A stretch of 64,000 nucleotides of DNA from Cronobacter condimenti 1330 (GCF_001277255.1 NZ_CP012264.1:372001-436000), one strand, 5' to 3'. Positions 22,301 to 30,531 are shown, numbered from the stretch's first letter. Notes: generated by a model not told the origin, from the sequence alone. Made by a program: numbers and translations.

Positions 22301-22422
22301 GGCGGTGCAATCGTTGGATATTGCGCGACCGGAAGCTGAAGGATTGCCAGTGCGCCAGCCATCATCATGATGATGGCAAGCACCCAGGCGAAAATGGGAC
22401 GCTGAATAAAAAAGTTAGCCAT
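19303..22422 (-). CDS. acrF: Multidrug efflux RND transporter AcrF
   Basis: Inner-membrane proton/drug antiporter of the HAE1-RND family, 1039 residues (E. coli AcrF 1034). It shows the expected N-terminus MANFFIQRPIFAWVLAII, two periplasmic porter/docking loops and twelve predicted helices. The proton-relay aspartates are in GLLVDDAIVVVENVER (about residues 403-418). The C-terminal half repeats the fold, with the relay lysine in the GLSAKNAILIVEFAK helix. It works as a trimer with AcrE and an outer-membrane TolC. acrE ends 9 bp upstream, so the pair forms one operon on the minus strand. Confidence 0.95.
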   Translation of the reverse strand: MANFFIQRPIFAWVLAIIMMMAGALAILQLPVAQYPTIAPPAIAVSATYPGADAQTVQDTVTQVIEQNMNGIDNLMYMSSTSDSAGGVTVTLTFTSGTDPDIAQVQVQNKLQLAMPLLPQEVQQQGVSVEKASSSFLLVAGFISDNPQLTQEDIADYVSSDVKDTISRTNGVGDVQLFGAQYAMRIWLNTHAMNNYQLTPLDVINQLKAQNNQIAAGQLGGTPALPGQQLNASIIAQTRLKDPQAFGRVMLKVNPDGSQVRLRDVARIELGGENYNMLTKINGQPATGLGIKLATGGNALDTAQAIKTTLADLQRYFPQGMKVVYPYDTTPFVKISIHEVVKTLFEAIILVFLVMYLFLQNFRATLIPTIAVPVVLLGTFAVLAAFGYSINTLTMFGMVLAIGLLVDDAIVVVENVERVMAQEKLPPKEATQVSMAQIQGALVGIAMVLSAVFVPMAFFGGSTGAIYRQFSVTIVSSMALSVLVALILTPALCATLLKPASDVEHAHKAKFFVWFNARFDLSVNHYTQSVGGILRKTGRYLLLYLLIVVAMTVLFVRLPTSFLPEEDQGVFMTMVQLPSGATQARTQQVLDQVTQYYLNDEKANVESVFTVSGFSFSGQGQNAGVAFISLKPWEERPGHDNSVEAIVARSGKAFSKIEDGLIFPFNLPAILELGTATGFDFELKDQANLGHDTLTQARNQLLGMVREHPELLTRVRPNGLEDTPQFKLDVDQEKAQALGVTIADINQTIMTALGGTYVNDFIDRGRVKKVYVQADAPFRMLPSDIDTIYVRGSGGDMVPLSAFTTSRWIYGSPRLERYNGMPSMEILGEAAPGRSTGEAMALMESLASKLPTGIGYDWTGLSYQERLSGNQAPALYAISLVVVFLCLAALYESWSIPFSVMLVVPLGIIGALLAATLRGLNNDVYFQVGLLTTIGLSAKNAILIVEFAKDLMEKEGRSLTEATLEAVRLRLRPILMTSLAFILGVMPLVLNNGAGSGAQNAVGTGVMGGMLSATLLAIFFVPVFFVVIRRRFIKPDPQA

Positions 22423-22431
22423 AGCGTCACC

Positions 22432-23574
22432 TTACTTCACAGGCGCAGTCACTGGCGTGACCACGGCACCCGGATGGACTTTTTGCAGGCCGCTAATAAT
22501 GACTTTCTCGCCCGTTTTCAGCCCGTGGGTGACAAGCCAGTCCTCTTTGATAGCCTGGCTTGTGGTCACGGTGCGGTTTTCCACTTCGTTTTTCTCATTC
22601 ACCACCATGACCATCGCCTCACCGCGCGGGGTGCGTGTGACACCCTGTTGCGGCACAAGGATAGCGTCTGGCTGGACGCCTTCATGAATGCGGGCGCGGA
22701 CAAACATGCCTGGCAGCAGGAGATGCTGTGGGTTTGGGAAAATTGCACGCAGCGTAATGGAGCCTGTGCTTTCATCAACCGTCACGTCGGAGAACTGCAA
22801 CTTACCTTTCAGCGGGTAACTGTCGCCATTTTCCATAACCAGATCGACATTACCGTCAGCGCTCTCTTTTTCGACCTGGCCTTGCGCCATGGCCTGTTTC
22901 AGGCGCAGAAAATCGGTGCTCGATTGCGTCACATCTACATAAATCGGGTCGAGCTGTTGAACGGTCGCGAGTTCACTTGCCTGGCTGCTGGTGACCAGCG
23001 CGCCTTCGGTGACGCTGGATTTGCCGATGCGGCCACTAATGGGTGAGGTGACTTTGGTCCACGCGAGATTAATTCTGGCGCTTTCGAGTGCTGCCTGCGC
23101 TGCCACAACGTTCGCCTCAGCCTGATGCGCGTCAGCCACCGCCTGGTCATACTCTTGTTTGCTGATGTATTGCGTATCGTTTAGCGCCGCGTAGCGCTGT
23201 ACTGTGAGGCGTGCCATTTCTGCCGCAGCCTGCGCTTTAGCGAGCGCGCCTTTTGCACTCTGCCATGCCGCCTGATACATCGCCGGATCGATCTGATAGA
23301 GCGAATCGCCCGCCTGAACATCTGCGCCTTCGGTAAAGTGGCGTTTGAGGATAATGCCGCCTACCTGTGGGCGAACCTGCGCTACGCGAAACGCACGAGT
23401 TCGGCCCGGCAGTTCGGTAACGACCGCCACCGCGGAGGGATGTACGATATGTACGGTGACCTGCGGTGCAGTCGCTGCAGGCGTGTTATCGGTTTGATTA
23501 TCACAGCCTGTCATCCCTGACACACAGAGGTACAGGCCAAGAGGCATAAACAAAAGCCTGGCATAATTGGTCAT
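22432..23574 (-). CDS. acrE: Multidrug efflux periplasmic adaptor AcrE
   Basis: Membrane-fusion protein linking AcrF to TolC, 380 residues. The signal peptide ends in a lipobox-like SGMTGC, so the protein is probably anchored by lipid at Cys24. Domains follow the family order: beta-barrel/lipoyl start (GRTRAFRVAQVRPQVGGII), alpha-hairpin (about residues 100-170), second lipoyl half (INLAWTKVTSPISGRIG) and membrane-proximal C-terminus. First gene of acrEF; an inverted repeat 86-103 bp upstream may be its operator. Confidence 0.94.
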   Translation of the reverse strand: MTNYARLLFMPLGLYLCVSGMTGCDNQTDNTPAATAPQVTVHIVHPSAVAVVTELPGRTRAFRVAQVRPQVGGIILKRHFTEGADVQAGDSLYQIDPAMYQAAWQSAKGALAKAQAAAEMARLTVQRYAALNDTQYISKQEYDQAVADAHQAEANVVAAQAALESARINLAWTKVTSPISGRIGKSSVTEGALVTSSQASELATVQQLDPIYVDVTQSSTDFLRLKQAMAQGQVEKESADGNVDLVMENGDSYPLKGKLQFSDVTVDESTGSITLRAIFPNPQHLLLPGMFVRARIHEGVQPDAILVPQQGVTRTPRGEAMVMVVNEKNEVENRTVTTSQAIKEDWLVTHGLKTGEKVIISGLQKVHPGAVVTPVTAPVK

Positions 23575-23953
23575 TGCTGTTCCTTTATTAGCATTAATAC
23601 GATATCCACCGTCAGGCCGGTAGCAGGAATAAGGGTGAGATGAAATAACAGAGCGCTATCGTACAAATAATTGTGCGCGAATGTCAGTCATCCTTATTTA
23701 TTCGGACGCGTAAAAGCACCAGAAGGCAAAGGAACTACTTCATTTGTGTTTCTTTTGATGATTTCTGAAAAGGGTTTGTTACGGAGTGCGGAAAATCTCG
23801 CACGCAGGAAATATATTTTTATTATCTATTTTAATTTTAAATGTATTCTTTAAATCTATATATAAAAATCAGATCCTGTAAAAGAAAAGGTGTGATAAAA
23901 AATTCGCGCTCCCCTTTTAATTTATTGCCCGCCAGGAAAAGGCAAGGTGACTT
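23575..23953. other. Divergent control region acrE / acrS
   Basis: 379 bp, strongly AT-rich between about 23800 and 23900 (runs such as TATTATCTATTTTAATTTTAAATG), the kind of DNA that H-NS silences; E. coli acrEF is known to be H-NS-repressed. No gene recognised. Confidence 0.6.
23660..23677. promoter_or_regulatory. Imperfect palindrome, candidate TetR-family operator
   Basis: CGTACAAATAATTGTGCG is an 18-bp inverted repeat with two mismatched pairs, in the shared acrE/acrS control region. Its size and symmetry suit an AcrR/AcrS-type repressor; assignment to AcrS is inference from location. Confidence 0.45.
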
Positions 23954-24589
23954 ATGGCCCGGAGAACGAAACAGGAAGCGCTGAAAACGCGCCAGCAGCT
24001 GATTGAAGCCGCTATTCATCTTTTTGCCGAGCGCGGCGTCGCGCACACCACGCTCTCGGATATCGCGCAGGCCGCGCAGGTGACGCGCGGCGCGGTGTAC
24101 TGGCACTTCGCCAGTAAAGCCGAATTATTTAATGAAATCTGGATGCAACAGGTGCCGGTGAGGGAGATTATTCGCGCTTCCATTCCTGAGGAAGTCTGGC
24201 CACATCCGTTACGGTTATTGCGGGAAACGTTCATTGCGGTATTGCAATATATCGCCCGCGATGCGCGACAGCGTGCGCTATTACAAATTCTTTACCGTAA
24301 ATGCGAATTTGATGACGAGATGATGCCGGAACGTGAAATCCGTGAGCGAATTGGATTTAATCGACGTTATATAGGTGAGCTGCTGCGAAAGGGGATAGCG
24401 GAAAAAGAGTTTGCCGAGACGATGGATATCGATATTACGCTCACCATTTTGCACGGTTGCCTGAGTGGTATTCTTAAAAACTGGTTATTCCAGCCCGACG
24501 CCTGCGATCTTTTCAGACAAGCGCCCGCGCTGGTGGACAATATGTTGCGCATGCTGCCGCGCCCGGAAAAACAGGATATTTTTGCCTGA
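23954..24589 (+). CDS. acrS: TetR-family regulator AcrS (EnvR)
   Basis: 211-residue repressor. The N-terminal TetR helix-turn-helix is clear: TTLSDIAQAAQVTRGAVYWHFASKAELF (about residues 33-60). The rest is the helical ligand-binding domain of the AcrR type. It is divergent from acrEF, as in E. coli, where AcrS is reported to repress acrAB. AAGGTGACTT precedes the ATG. A GC-rich hairpin at 24607-24626 separates its stop from the convergent next gene. Confidence 0.92.
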   Translation: MARRTKQEALKTRQQLIEAAIHLFAERGVAHTTLSDIAQAAQVTRGAVYWHFASKAELFNEIWMQQVPVREIIRASIPEEVWPHPLRLLRETFIAVLQYIARDARQRALLQILYRKCEFDDEMMPEREIRERIGFNRRYIGELLRKGIAEKEFAETMDIDITLTILHGCLSGILKNWLFQPDACDLFRQAPALVDNMLRMLPRPEKQDIFA

Positions 24590-24632
24590 CATCGCGTAAA
24601 ACTTGTCGCCAGCCATGCGGCTGGCGGCTGCA

Positions 24633-26735
24633 TTAAACCGGATCGTTGTGCTCTGTTTCGCGTGCCGGCTGCGGGTGCGCCAGATTATCACCTTCGCGCG
24701 TAATGAACTCCGGTGCCAGTGGCCTGCCCAGGAGATAACCCTGTAAGGTGTTGCAGCCCAGTTGTGTGAGAAACTGTTGCTGTTCGACCGTTTCCACGCC
24801 TTCCGCGACGACGCGCAGATTAAGCGTTTTCGCCAGCGCGACGATAGCAGAAACAATCGTGGCATCTTCACCTTCAGCACGTAATTCATTCACAAACGCC
24901 CGGTCGATTTTCAGCTCGCTGGCGGGTAGCCGCTTCAGATAGAGCAGGCTGGAATAGCCAGTGCCGAAGTCATCAATCGAGGCTTTTACGCCAAGTTCGG
25001 TCAGTCGCGTCAGCAGGCGCACGCTCTCATCCGGATTGCTCATGGCGGTAGTTTCCGTGACCTCCAGAATCAGTTTATCCGGCGCGACCCGGTGGCGTTC
25101 AAGGCACCCCATGACAACTTCCACCAGACCCGGCTGTTCGAACTGCATGGTGGAGAGATTAACCGCAACCGACCAGTGTTCATGGCCCGCCTGATGCCAT
25201 TCATTAAGCTGGCGACAGGCCTCATCGAGCACCCATTCGCCGATGCTGATAATCATGCCGGTTTTTTCCGCAAGGGGCAGGAAGGCATCGGGCGAGAGGA
25301 GGCCGTACTGCGGATGTTGCCAGCGCAGCAGCGCCTCGAAGCCGATAACCGGCCCCGACGGTGCCTGGAATTTCGGCTGGTACATCAGGCGCAGCTCTTT
25401 CCGATCGCGTGCGAGCCACAGATCGTTCATCAATTGCAGCTGCGTTTGCGCCTGGGTGTTCATTGACGGCTGAAAGAAACTGTAGTGGTTCCGGCCCGTA
25501 TGTTTGGTGTGATACATCGCGGCATCCGCGTTGAACATCAGCTCCCGGCCATTTTTTCCGTCACTTGGGTAGAACGCGATGCCGATACTTAGCGTCACCA
25601 CCAGTTCATAAGGCGCGATGGCGAATGGCTTATCGATCGCATGCACCAGAGCGTCGGCGAGTGCCGCCGCGTCGTTGGGCTGATCGGTTTCGGCAAGCAG
25701 TACAAACTCATCCCCGCCAAGGCGCGCCAGTGTAAATTGTCCCTTTAACAGCACCGAGAGGCGTTCTGTTACCGCCACCAGCAGCCGATCGCCTGTATTA
25801 TGGCCATAGGCGTCGTTTATCGCCTTAAAACCGTCAAGATCCATAAACATCAGCGCGAAGCGGCTCCCTTCACGATCGGCTTTATGGATAGCCTGATCGA
25901 GACGATCCTCCAGCAATATGCGATTCGGCAGTCGGGTCAGCGTATCGTGCAGCGCCAACTGGGCCAGTTCTTTATTCGCTTCGGCAAGGGAGGAGGCTAG
26001 CAGCGATGTACGCGCCTGCAGACGAGCGTCGAACATAGAGACCAGTAACGTGATGCCAAGAATGGCGAGCGTCACCAGCGTCACGACCAGCGCCAGCCAG
26101 CGCGTATTAACGCCCATATGTGTCGCGTGTGTATGGCCAGGGAAATTCGCTGCCAGCATGCCGGTGTAGTGCATGCCGGCGATGGCGATACCCATGATGA
26201 TCGCGGCGCCTGCGCGCATCAGTGCAACATGACCGACGTCCTGACGCAGGCGAAACGTGAGCCATAATGCGGCCACCGAGGCCAGTAATGCGATGACGAT
26301 GGACAACGCCACCCATCCCCATGCCCAGACGATGCCCGGTTCCACCAACAGCGCGGCCATACCGGTATAGTGCATGGCGGCAATCCCGCAGCCCAGTACC
26401 AGTGAACCGGGGATAAGCCGCGCAAAAGTCAGCTCGGTGCCGCACACCAGGCATAAGGCGAACAGCGAGGAGCCGATAGCGATGAGCAGCGATACGGCGG
26501 TGATAAGCGGGTCATAACTCAGCGTGACCGGCAGGCTCATCGCCAGCATGCCGATAAAATGCATCGCCCAGATGCCAATCCCCATAGCGACACTGCCGCC
26601 CAGCAACCAGACGCGCGCCACATAACCGGTGCTGGTGGTCACACGACCGGCCATATTCAGCGCGGTGCTTGAAGCCAGAATGGCCACAATAAAAGAGGTC
26701 ACAACAAGGACATTGTCGTAATGACTAACCAGCAT
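24633..26735 (-). CDS. MHYT-GGDEF-EAL cyclic-di-GMP signalling protein
   Basis: 700-residue membrane sensor predicted to make and/or degrade cyclic di-GMP. Three MHYT repeats in the N-terminal seven-helix domain (AMHFIGMLAM about residue 57, AMHYTGMAAL about 120, GMHYTGMLAA about 190) are thought to bind a metal and sense a diatomic gas. The GGDEF domain is intact (RLGGDEFVLLAE) but lacks the RxxD inhibitory site five residues upstream, where KGQF stands. The EAL domain keeps its catalytic motifs: FEALLRW, NLS, EVTET, DDFGTGYSS, LKIDRAF and EGVET. Domain order equals Pseudomonas MucR/NbdA. In E. coli the acrS-fis interval has yhdU and yhdJ instead. Net activity cannot be told from sequence. 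Confidence 0.9.
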   Translation of the reverse strand: MLVSHYDNVLVVTSFIVAILASSTALNMAGRVTTSTGYVARVWLLGGSVAMGIGIWAMHFIGMLAMSLPVTLSYDPLITAVSLLIAIGSSLFALCLVCGTELTFARLIPGSLVLGCGIAAMHYTGMAALLVEPGIVWAWGWVALSIVIALLASVAALWLTFRLRQDVGHVALMRAGAAIIMGIAIAGMHYTGMLAANFPGHTHATHMGVNTRWLALVVTLVTLAILGITLLVSMFDARLQARTSLLASSLAEANKELAQLALHDTLTRLPNRILLEDRLDQAIHKADREGSRFALMFMDLDGFKAINDAYGHNTGDRLLVAVTERLSVLLKGQFTLARLGGDEFVLLAETDQPNDAAALADALVHAIDKPFAIAPYELVVTLSIGIAFYPSDGKNGRELMFNADAAMYHTKHTGRNHYSFFQPSMNTQAQTQLQLMNDLWLARDRKELRLMYQPKFQAPSGPVIGFEALLRWQHPQYGLLSPDAFLPLAEKTGMIISIGEWVLDEACRQLNEWHQAGHEHWSVAVNLSTMQFEQPGLVEVVMGCLERHRVAPDKLILEVTETTAMSNPDESVRLLTRLTELGVKASIDDFGTGYSSLLYLKRLPASELKIDRAFVNELRAEGEDATIVSAIVALAKTLNLRVVAEGVETVEQQQFLTQLGCNTLQGYLLGRPLAPEFITREGDNLAHPQPARETEHNDPV

Positions 26736-27002
26736 GGCGTCTCATCCAAAAAAGGGTCGCTGCACCCGCAGGCCTTGCCAGGCGGGCCTGTAGGGGGAAA
26801 AAGGGAGCTGAACATTATCACTGGCGAAAACCCGGCGAAAGCGATTTAAGACCCCTTAATGACAATGGATTTGACAGGTATAAACGTGTTCAGCGATGCC
26901 GCTACGGCGCCGATATTTCTGGCACGATACTGCCATTAGTGTAGCGCGGGGACGCGTTTTGTCAGGCCAGACGGCAGAAGGGGAGCGGCAGGAGGCGGGT
27001 AA
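26736..27002. other. Intergenic region between fis terminator and MHYT gene
   Basis: About 270 bp upstream of the minus-strand cyclic-di-GMP gene. No open frame of coding character. A GC-rich repeat (GCAGGCCTTGCCAGGCGGGCCTG near 26770) can fold locally. The promoter of the downstream gene was not resolved. Confidence 0.5.
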
Positions 27003-27040
27003 CAAAAAAGGCGCTTCCCCATGCCGGTTAGCGCCTTTTT
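27003..27040 (-). terminator. Terminator of dusB-fis
   Basis: AAAAGGCGCT pairs with AGCGCCTTTT across a 14-base loop, with A- and T-runs on both sides, about 25 bp after the fis stop. Confidence 0.8.
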
Positions 27041-27063
27041 AATCAGCAATTTACTAAGCGAAC

Positions 27064-27360
27064 TTAGTTCATGCCGTATTTTTTCAATTTCTTACGCAGC
27101 GTACCGCGGTTGATACCCATCATCAGCGCAGCGCGGGTCTGGTTGCCGCGGGTGTATTGCATCACCATGTCCAACAGGGGCTGTTCTACTTCAGCCAGTA
27201 CCAGCTCATACAGGTCATTCACATCCTGACCGTTCAGTTGAGCAAAATAGTTCTTCAGTGCCTGTTTTACCGAGTCACGCAGGGGCTTTTGAGTCACCTG
27301 GTCCTGAGAGTTAACGGTAGAAACGGTCAGTACGTCAGAATTTACGCGTTGTTCGAACAT
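27064..27360 (-). CDS. fis: Nucleoid-associated regulator Fis
   Basis: 98-residue DNA-bending protein abundant in early growth. It activates rRNA promoters (such as P1 in this window) and stimulates site-specific inversion. The sequence appears essentially identical to E. coli: N-terminal beta-hairpin region ([24 protein letters not shown]) and C-terminal helix-turn-helix ([25 protein letters not shown]). Second gene of dusB-fis, starting 25 bp after dusB; followed by an intrinsic terminator. Confidence 0.98.
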
Positions 27361-27385
27361 AGTTCTGTCAGCTCTTTATTTCTGT

Positions 27386-28351
27386 TTACGCAAAATTTTC
27401 GAAGTATGCCTCCAACGCCTCCAGCTGTTCGCTGGCATCCTCAATGGCGTTGAATGTGCGCCGAAACTGGTCATCTGGAGCATGTTCCTGGAGATACCAG
27501 GCCACATGTTTACGCGCAATCCGGTACCCCTTTGCCTGGCCGTAAAAGTCATGCAATTCCCGAACGTGCGCGCATAGCAAGCGCTTAACCTCTGCCAGAG
27601 GCAGGGGGGGCAGCAGCTCCCCAGTGTCCAGATAGTGCTGGATTTCCCGAAAGATCCAGGGTCTTCCCTGAGCCGCACGTCCTATCATCAGAGCATCCGC
27701 CCCTGTATAGTCGAGTACAGCTCTGGCTTTATGCGGGGAAGTAATGTCGCCATTCGCAATAACCGGAATGGAAACCTTCTGCTTAACTGTCCGAATGCTG
27801 TCGTATTCCGCGTTACCCTGAAACAAACAGGCACGGGTTCGGCCATGTATCGTCAGCGCCTGAATACCACATTCTTCAGCCAATTGGGCAATTTCTACAC
27901 AGTTACGGTGAGCGGGATCCCAGCCGGTGCGAATCTTCAACGTAACGGGAACGTCCACTGCGTTAACTACCGCGGTCAGGATAGACTTCACCAGTTCCGG
28001 GTATTGCAGAAGGGCTGAACCTGCCAGTTTGCGATTCACCTTTTTAGCCGGGCAGCCCATATTGATATCAATAATTTGGGCGCCGTTTTCCACGTTAATA
28101 CGTGCGGCTTCCGCCATCTCTTCTGGTACGCTGCCGGCGATTTGCACGGTACGAATACCAGGCTCATCCACATGCACCATCCGCAACCGGGATTTATCAC
28201 TCGCCCACACTTCCGGGTTAGAGGACATCATCTCAGAAACGGTTAAGCCTGCTCCCATCTCGTAGCACAGCGTCCGAAACGGTCTGTCTGTAATGCCAGC
28301 CATCGGGGCTGCGATCAGGCGATTTCTGAGCTGGTAGTGTCCGATACGCAT
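27386..28351 (-). CDS. dusB: tRNA-dihydrouridine synthase B
   Basis: FMN-dependent enzyme that reduces a uridine in the tRNA D-loop. 321 residues from MRIGHYQLRNRLIAAPMAG, the E. coli length and start; six extra in-frame codons upstream are not needed. Visible: the FMN-binding PMAGITDRPFR, the catalytic cysteine in NMGCPAKKVNRKLAGSALL (about residue 100), HGRTRACLF and the phosphate-binding GADALMIGRAAQGRPW. First gene of the fis operon, so its expression follows the sharp growth-phase control of the fis promoter. Confidence 0.96.
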   Translation of the reverse strand: MRIGHYQLRNRLIAAPMAGITDRPFRTLCYEMGAGLTVSEMMSSNPEVWASDKSRLRMVHVDEPGIRTVQIAGSVPEEMAEAARINVENGAQIIDINMGCPAKKVNRKLAGSALLQYPELVKSILTAVVNAVDVPVTLKIRTGWDPAHRNCVEIAQLAEECGIQALTIHGRTRACLFQGNAEYDSIRTVKQKVSIPVIANGDITSPHKARAVLDYTGADALMIGRAAQGRPWIFREIQHYLDTGELLPPLPLAEVKRLLCAHVRELHDFYGQAKGYRIARKHVAWYLQEHAPDDQFRRTFNAIEDASEQLEALEAYFENFA

Positions 28352-28390
28352 GAGTGAAGAAATGACCATACTGTGCCTGCAAGGCGGCGT

Positions 28391-28419
28391 ATATTACGCA
28401 TTTTTTGCACGAGATGAAA
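28391..28419 (-). promoter_or_regulatory. dusB-fis promoter
   Basis: Minus strand TTTCAT (-35, 28419-28414), 17-bp spacer, TAATAT (-10, 28396-28391), then a GC-rich discriminator CGCCGCC. This matches my recollection of the E. coli fis promoter, which is stringently controlled by ppGpp/DksA. Confidence 0.8.
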
Positions 28420-28697
28420 GGCCAAACTTTGAACAATCCGATGCGGCAGATCAATGAATCGGTGCCTGTACCGATTCCCCTAATAAATTAGGCTTAACAA
28501 TCATTATCTTAACGAAGGGTGGTGAAAAAGTGCGCGCTAAAAAAATCCCGGAAATCATGCTTTTTTTAACGAAACGACAGGATAAGAGACGGGATAAACG
28601 GCGATAAAATGTGCGAAATTAGCGATAAAATGCGATCTGGCTCTCGTTATCAGGGCGGTGAATCCTTCGTTGAAAGGCGTCAATGCTGGAGAAAAGG
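28420..28697. other. Intergenic region dusB to carbonic anhydrase
   Basis: About 280 bp, AT-rich. A short inverted pair (AATCGGT...ACCGATT, 28459-28477) is present and could fold into a hairpin. No open frame with coding character. In E. coli the far side of this locus differs, so no orthologous feature is expected. Confidence 0.5.
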
Positions 28698-28717
28698 CGG
28701 GCGGAGTTTTCCGCCCG
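28698..28717 (-). terminator. Terminator of the carbonic anhydrase gene
   Basis: CGGGCGGA pairs with TCCGCCCG around a GTTT loop; on the minus strand the stem is followed by CCTTTTC. It lies 8 bp after the stop. Confidence 0.7.
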
Positions 28718-28724
28718 TAGTGAA

Positions 28725-29465
28725 TTATTCTACGATCACGCGTCCATGAAGCGGCTGAACAGGACGATTATTGTCGTGATGCATAATCTGTTTGAATTTA
28801 TTGAGTTGCTCTGCGGAGAGCGTCAGCGGGTGCTTAAGCACAAGCCAGGCGATCCCCTCGCTGCACGGCGGGGTGGTCAACGAACCGCTAAAGCGATAAT
28901 AGGTTTTATCCTTCGGTAATAGCTTATTGATATCAACAGGCACGTTGAGCGGCTGGCTGGCGTCGGCGTGGTCCGGCAGCGCCTGCCAGAGTTTCTCAAG
29001 CTCCGCATTCGCCGCCCCGGTTTTAAACATGACCGCGACGACCGCAATGTCACCTGCTTCGGTTTTATGTACCAGATGCATTTCCAGATCGTAATGCTTA
29101 CCGTGAAGGGTATTTTCGCTCGGCGCATGGAAGTGGAACTGCTGGAGACGATACGCAACGCCGTCGATCATGACGCTATCGTGCGTGGTATCGGGCAGGC
29201 TTGCCTGGATGGTATGACCGTTGTTAAGGATAAGCGACGGCCCGTCAATATAGTGTGTATTCAGCGGAACGACATGGGCTTTTAACGTAGCGTCGATATC
29301 AATGGGTGACTGGTTCATGCCTTTCTGGCACAGGCTAAAATCCGGGTCCAGGTCTCCCCAGTGTTCAGGAGAACCTTCACCTTCATAGCTCCAGTGCGAA
29401 GCCATCGCCAGTGCGGGCACCATGCTCAGCGCGAGCATAACGGAACGAGCAATTTTCGTAGCCAT
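28725..29465 (-). CDS. Periplasmic alpha-carbonic anhydrase
   Basis: Zinc enzyme interconverting CO2 and bicarbonate, exported to the periplasm. About 246 residues, with a signal peptide ending ALAMA before SHWSYEGEGSPEHWG. The alpha-class signatures are all present: NQSPIDI, zinc ligands in QFHFHAPSE (His-x-His, about residues 111-113) and EMHLVH (third His), and the proton-relay/substrate threonine region SLTTPPCSEGIAWLVL. I chose ATG 29465, with AGGGA 8 bp upstream, over a TTG two codons earlier. It is a single transcription unit bounded by terminators on both sides. No E. coli K-12 orthologue at this locus; alpha-type enzymes are known in Klebsiella, Erwinia and others. Confidence 0.93.
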   Translation of the reverse strand: MATKIARSVMLALSMVPALAMASHWSYEGEGSPEHWGDLDPDFSLCQKGMNQSPIDIDATLKAHVVPLNTHYIDGPSLILNNGHTIQASLPDTTHDSVMIDGVAYRLQQFHFHAPSENTLHGKHYDLEMHLVHKTEAGDIAVVAVMFKTGAANAELEKLWQALPDHADASQPLNVPVDINKLLPKDKTYYRFSGSLTTPPCSEGIAWLVLKHPLTLSAEQLNKFKQIMHHDNNRPVQPLHGRVIVE

Positions 29466-29577
29466 AAACAAATTCCCTGCGTGAATAATAAATGTGTTTT
29501 TATTCGTGAAAGAAATTCACGCACTCATTATAAGGTTATGGCGGCGCACTCAAAAATCAAAACGGTGTATAAAAAAA

Positions 29578-29607
29578 TAAAAAGCGCGGCCAATGCCGCG
29601 CTTTTTT
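29578..29607. terminator. Terminator of panF-prmA
   Basis: GCGCGGC pairs with GCCGCGC around CAAT, with A-run and T-run flanks, about 35 bp after the prmA stop. Confidence 0.88.
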
Positions 29608-29641
29608 GTAAGTGCTGACCTCTTAACAGGGTCGGGAAACC

Positions 29642-30523
29642 TTAGCGTTTCATGCCAGTGATACGACACCACTCTTCTTTTTCTACGACTGGATCCAGCG
29701 TAAACAGCGGCTCATAGGCTTCACACACGCTCTGCGCCTGGCTTGCCAGAATACCGGAAAGCCCCAGCAGACCGCCTTTAACCGGCAATACGCTGATAAG
29801 CGGCGCCAGTTCGCGCAGTGGGCCGGCGAGGATATTGGCAACCACAACATCCGCCTGCATATCGGCTGGCTGATCCTCTGGCAGATACAGTTCAAGGCGC
29901 TCAGAAACGCCGTTACGCTCGGCGTTATCACGGCTCGCCTGAATAGCCTGAGGATCGATGTCGACGCCGATTGCCATCGCCGCGCCCAGCTTCAGCGCGG
30001 CGATGGCGAGAATGCCGGAACCGCAACCGAAGTCGATAACGGTTTTACCGACGAGATCCAGTCCGTCGAGCCATTGCAGGCACAGGGACGTAGTGGGGTG
30101 CGTGCCGGTGCCAAACGCCAGGCCCGGATCGAGCATTACATTAACGGCATTTTCGTCCGGCACATCGCGCCAGCTTGGACAAATCCACAACCGTTCGCCG
30201 AAGCGCATCGGATGAAAATTATCCATCCATTCACGCTCCCAGTCTTTGTCTTCCAGTTGTTCGATTTTATGGGCGAAACCGGCACCCAGTAGCGGGTAGT
30301 TTTCCAGCATGGCGATAACGTCCTGCATGTCGGTTTCTGCGTCGAACAGGCCGATGACGTCCGTATCCCCCCACAGGCGGGTTTCACCCGGCAGCGGTTC
30401 GAACACCGGCGTGTCGTGGGTGTCCTGGAAGGTCACGGAGACCGCGCCGCTTTCCATCAGCGCATCGCTAATCTCTTCGGCGTGAGCGCCGGTGGTATTT
30501 ATTTTCAGTTGGATCCAGGGCAT
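29642..30523 (-). CDS. prmA: Ribosomal protein L11 methyltransferase PrmA
   Basis: SAM-dependent enzyme that trimethylates L11 at lysines and its N-terminus. From MPWIQLKINTTGAHAEE the protein has 293 residues, as in E. coli; a start four codons earlier (30535), overlapping the panF stop as ATGA, is possible and would couple translation. The N-terminal L11-binding domain is followed by the Rossmann methyltransferase with GTGTHPTTSLCLQWL and VIDFGCGSGILAIAALKLGA (about residues 160-178) and the NILAGPL motif. Follows panF and precedes an intrinsic terminator. Confidence 0.95.
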   Translation of the reverse strand: MPWIQLKINTTGAHAEEISDALMESGAVSVTFQDTHDTPVFEPLPGETRLWGDTDVIGLFDAETDMQDVIAMLENYPLLGAGFAHKIEQLEDKDWEREWMDNFHPMRFGERLWICPSWRDVPDENAVNVMLDPGLAFGTGTHPTTSLCLQWLDGLDLVGKTVIDFGCGSGILAIAALKLGAAMAIGVDIDPQAIQASRDNAERNGVSERLELYLPEDQPADMQADVVVANILAGPLRELAPLISVLPVKGGLLGLSGILASQAQSVCEAYEPLFTLDPVVEKEEWCRITGMKR

Positions 30524-30531
30524 GGCATTAC

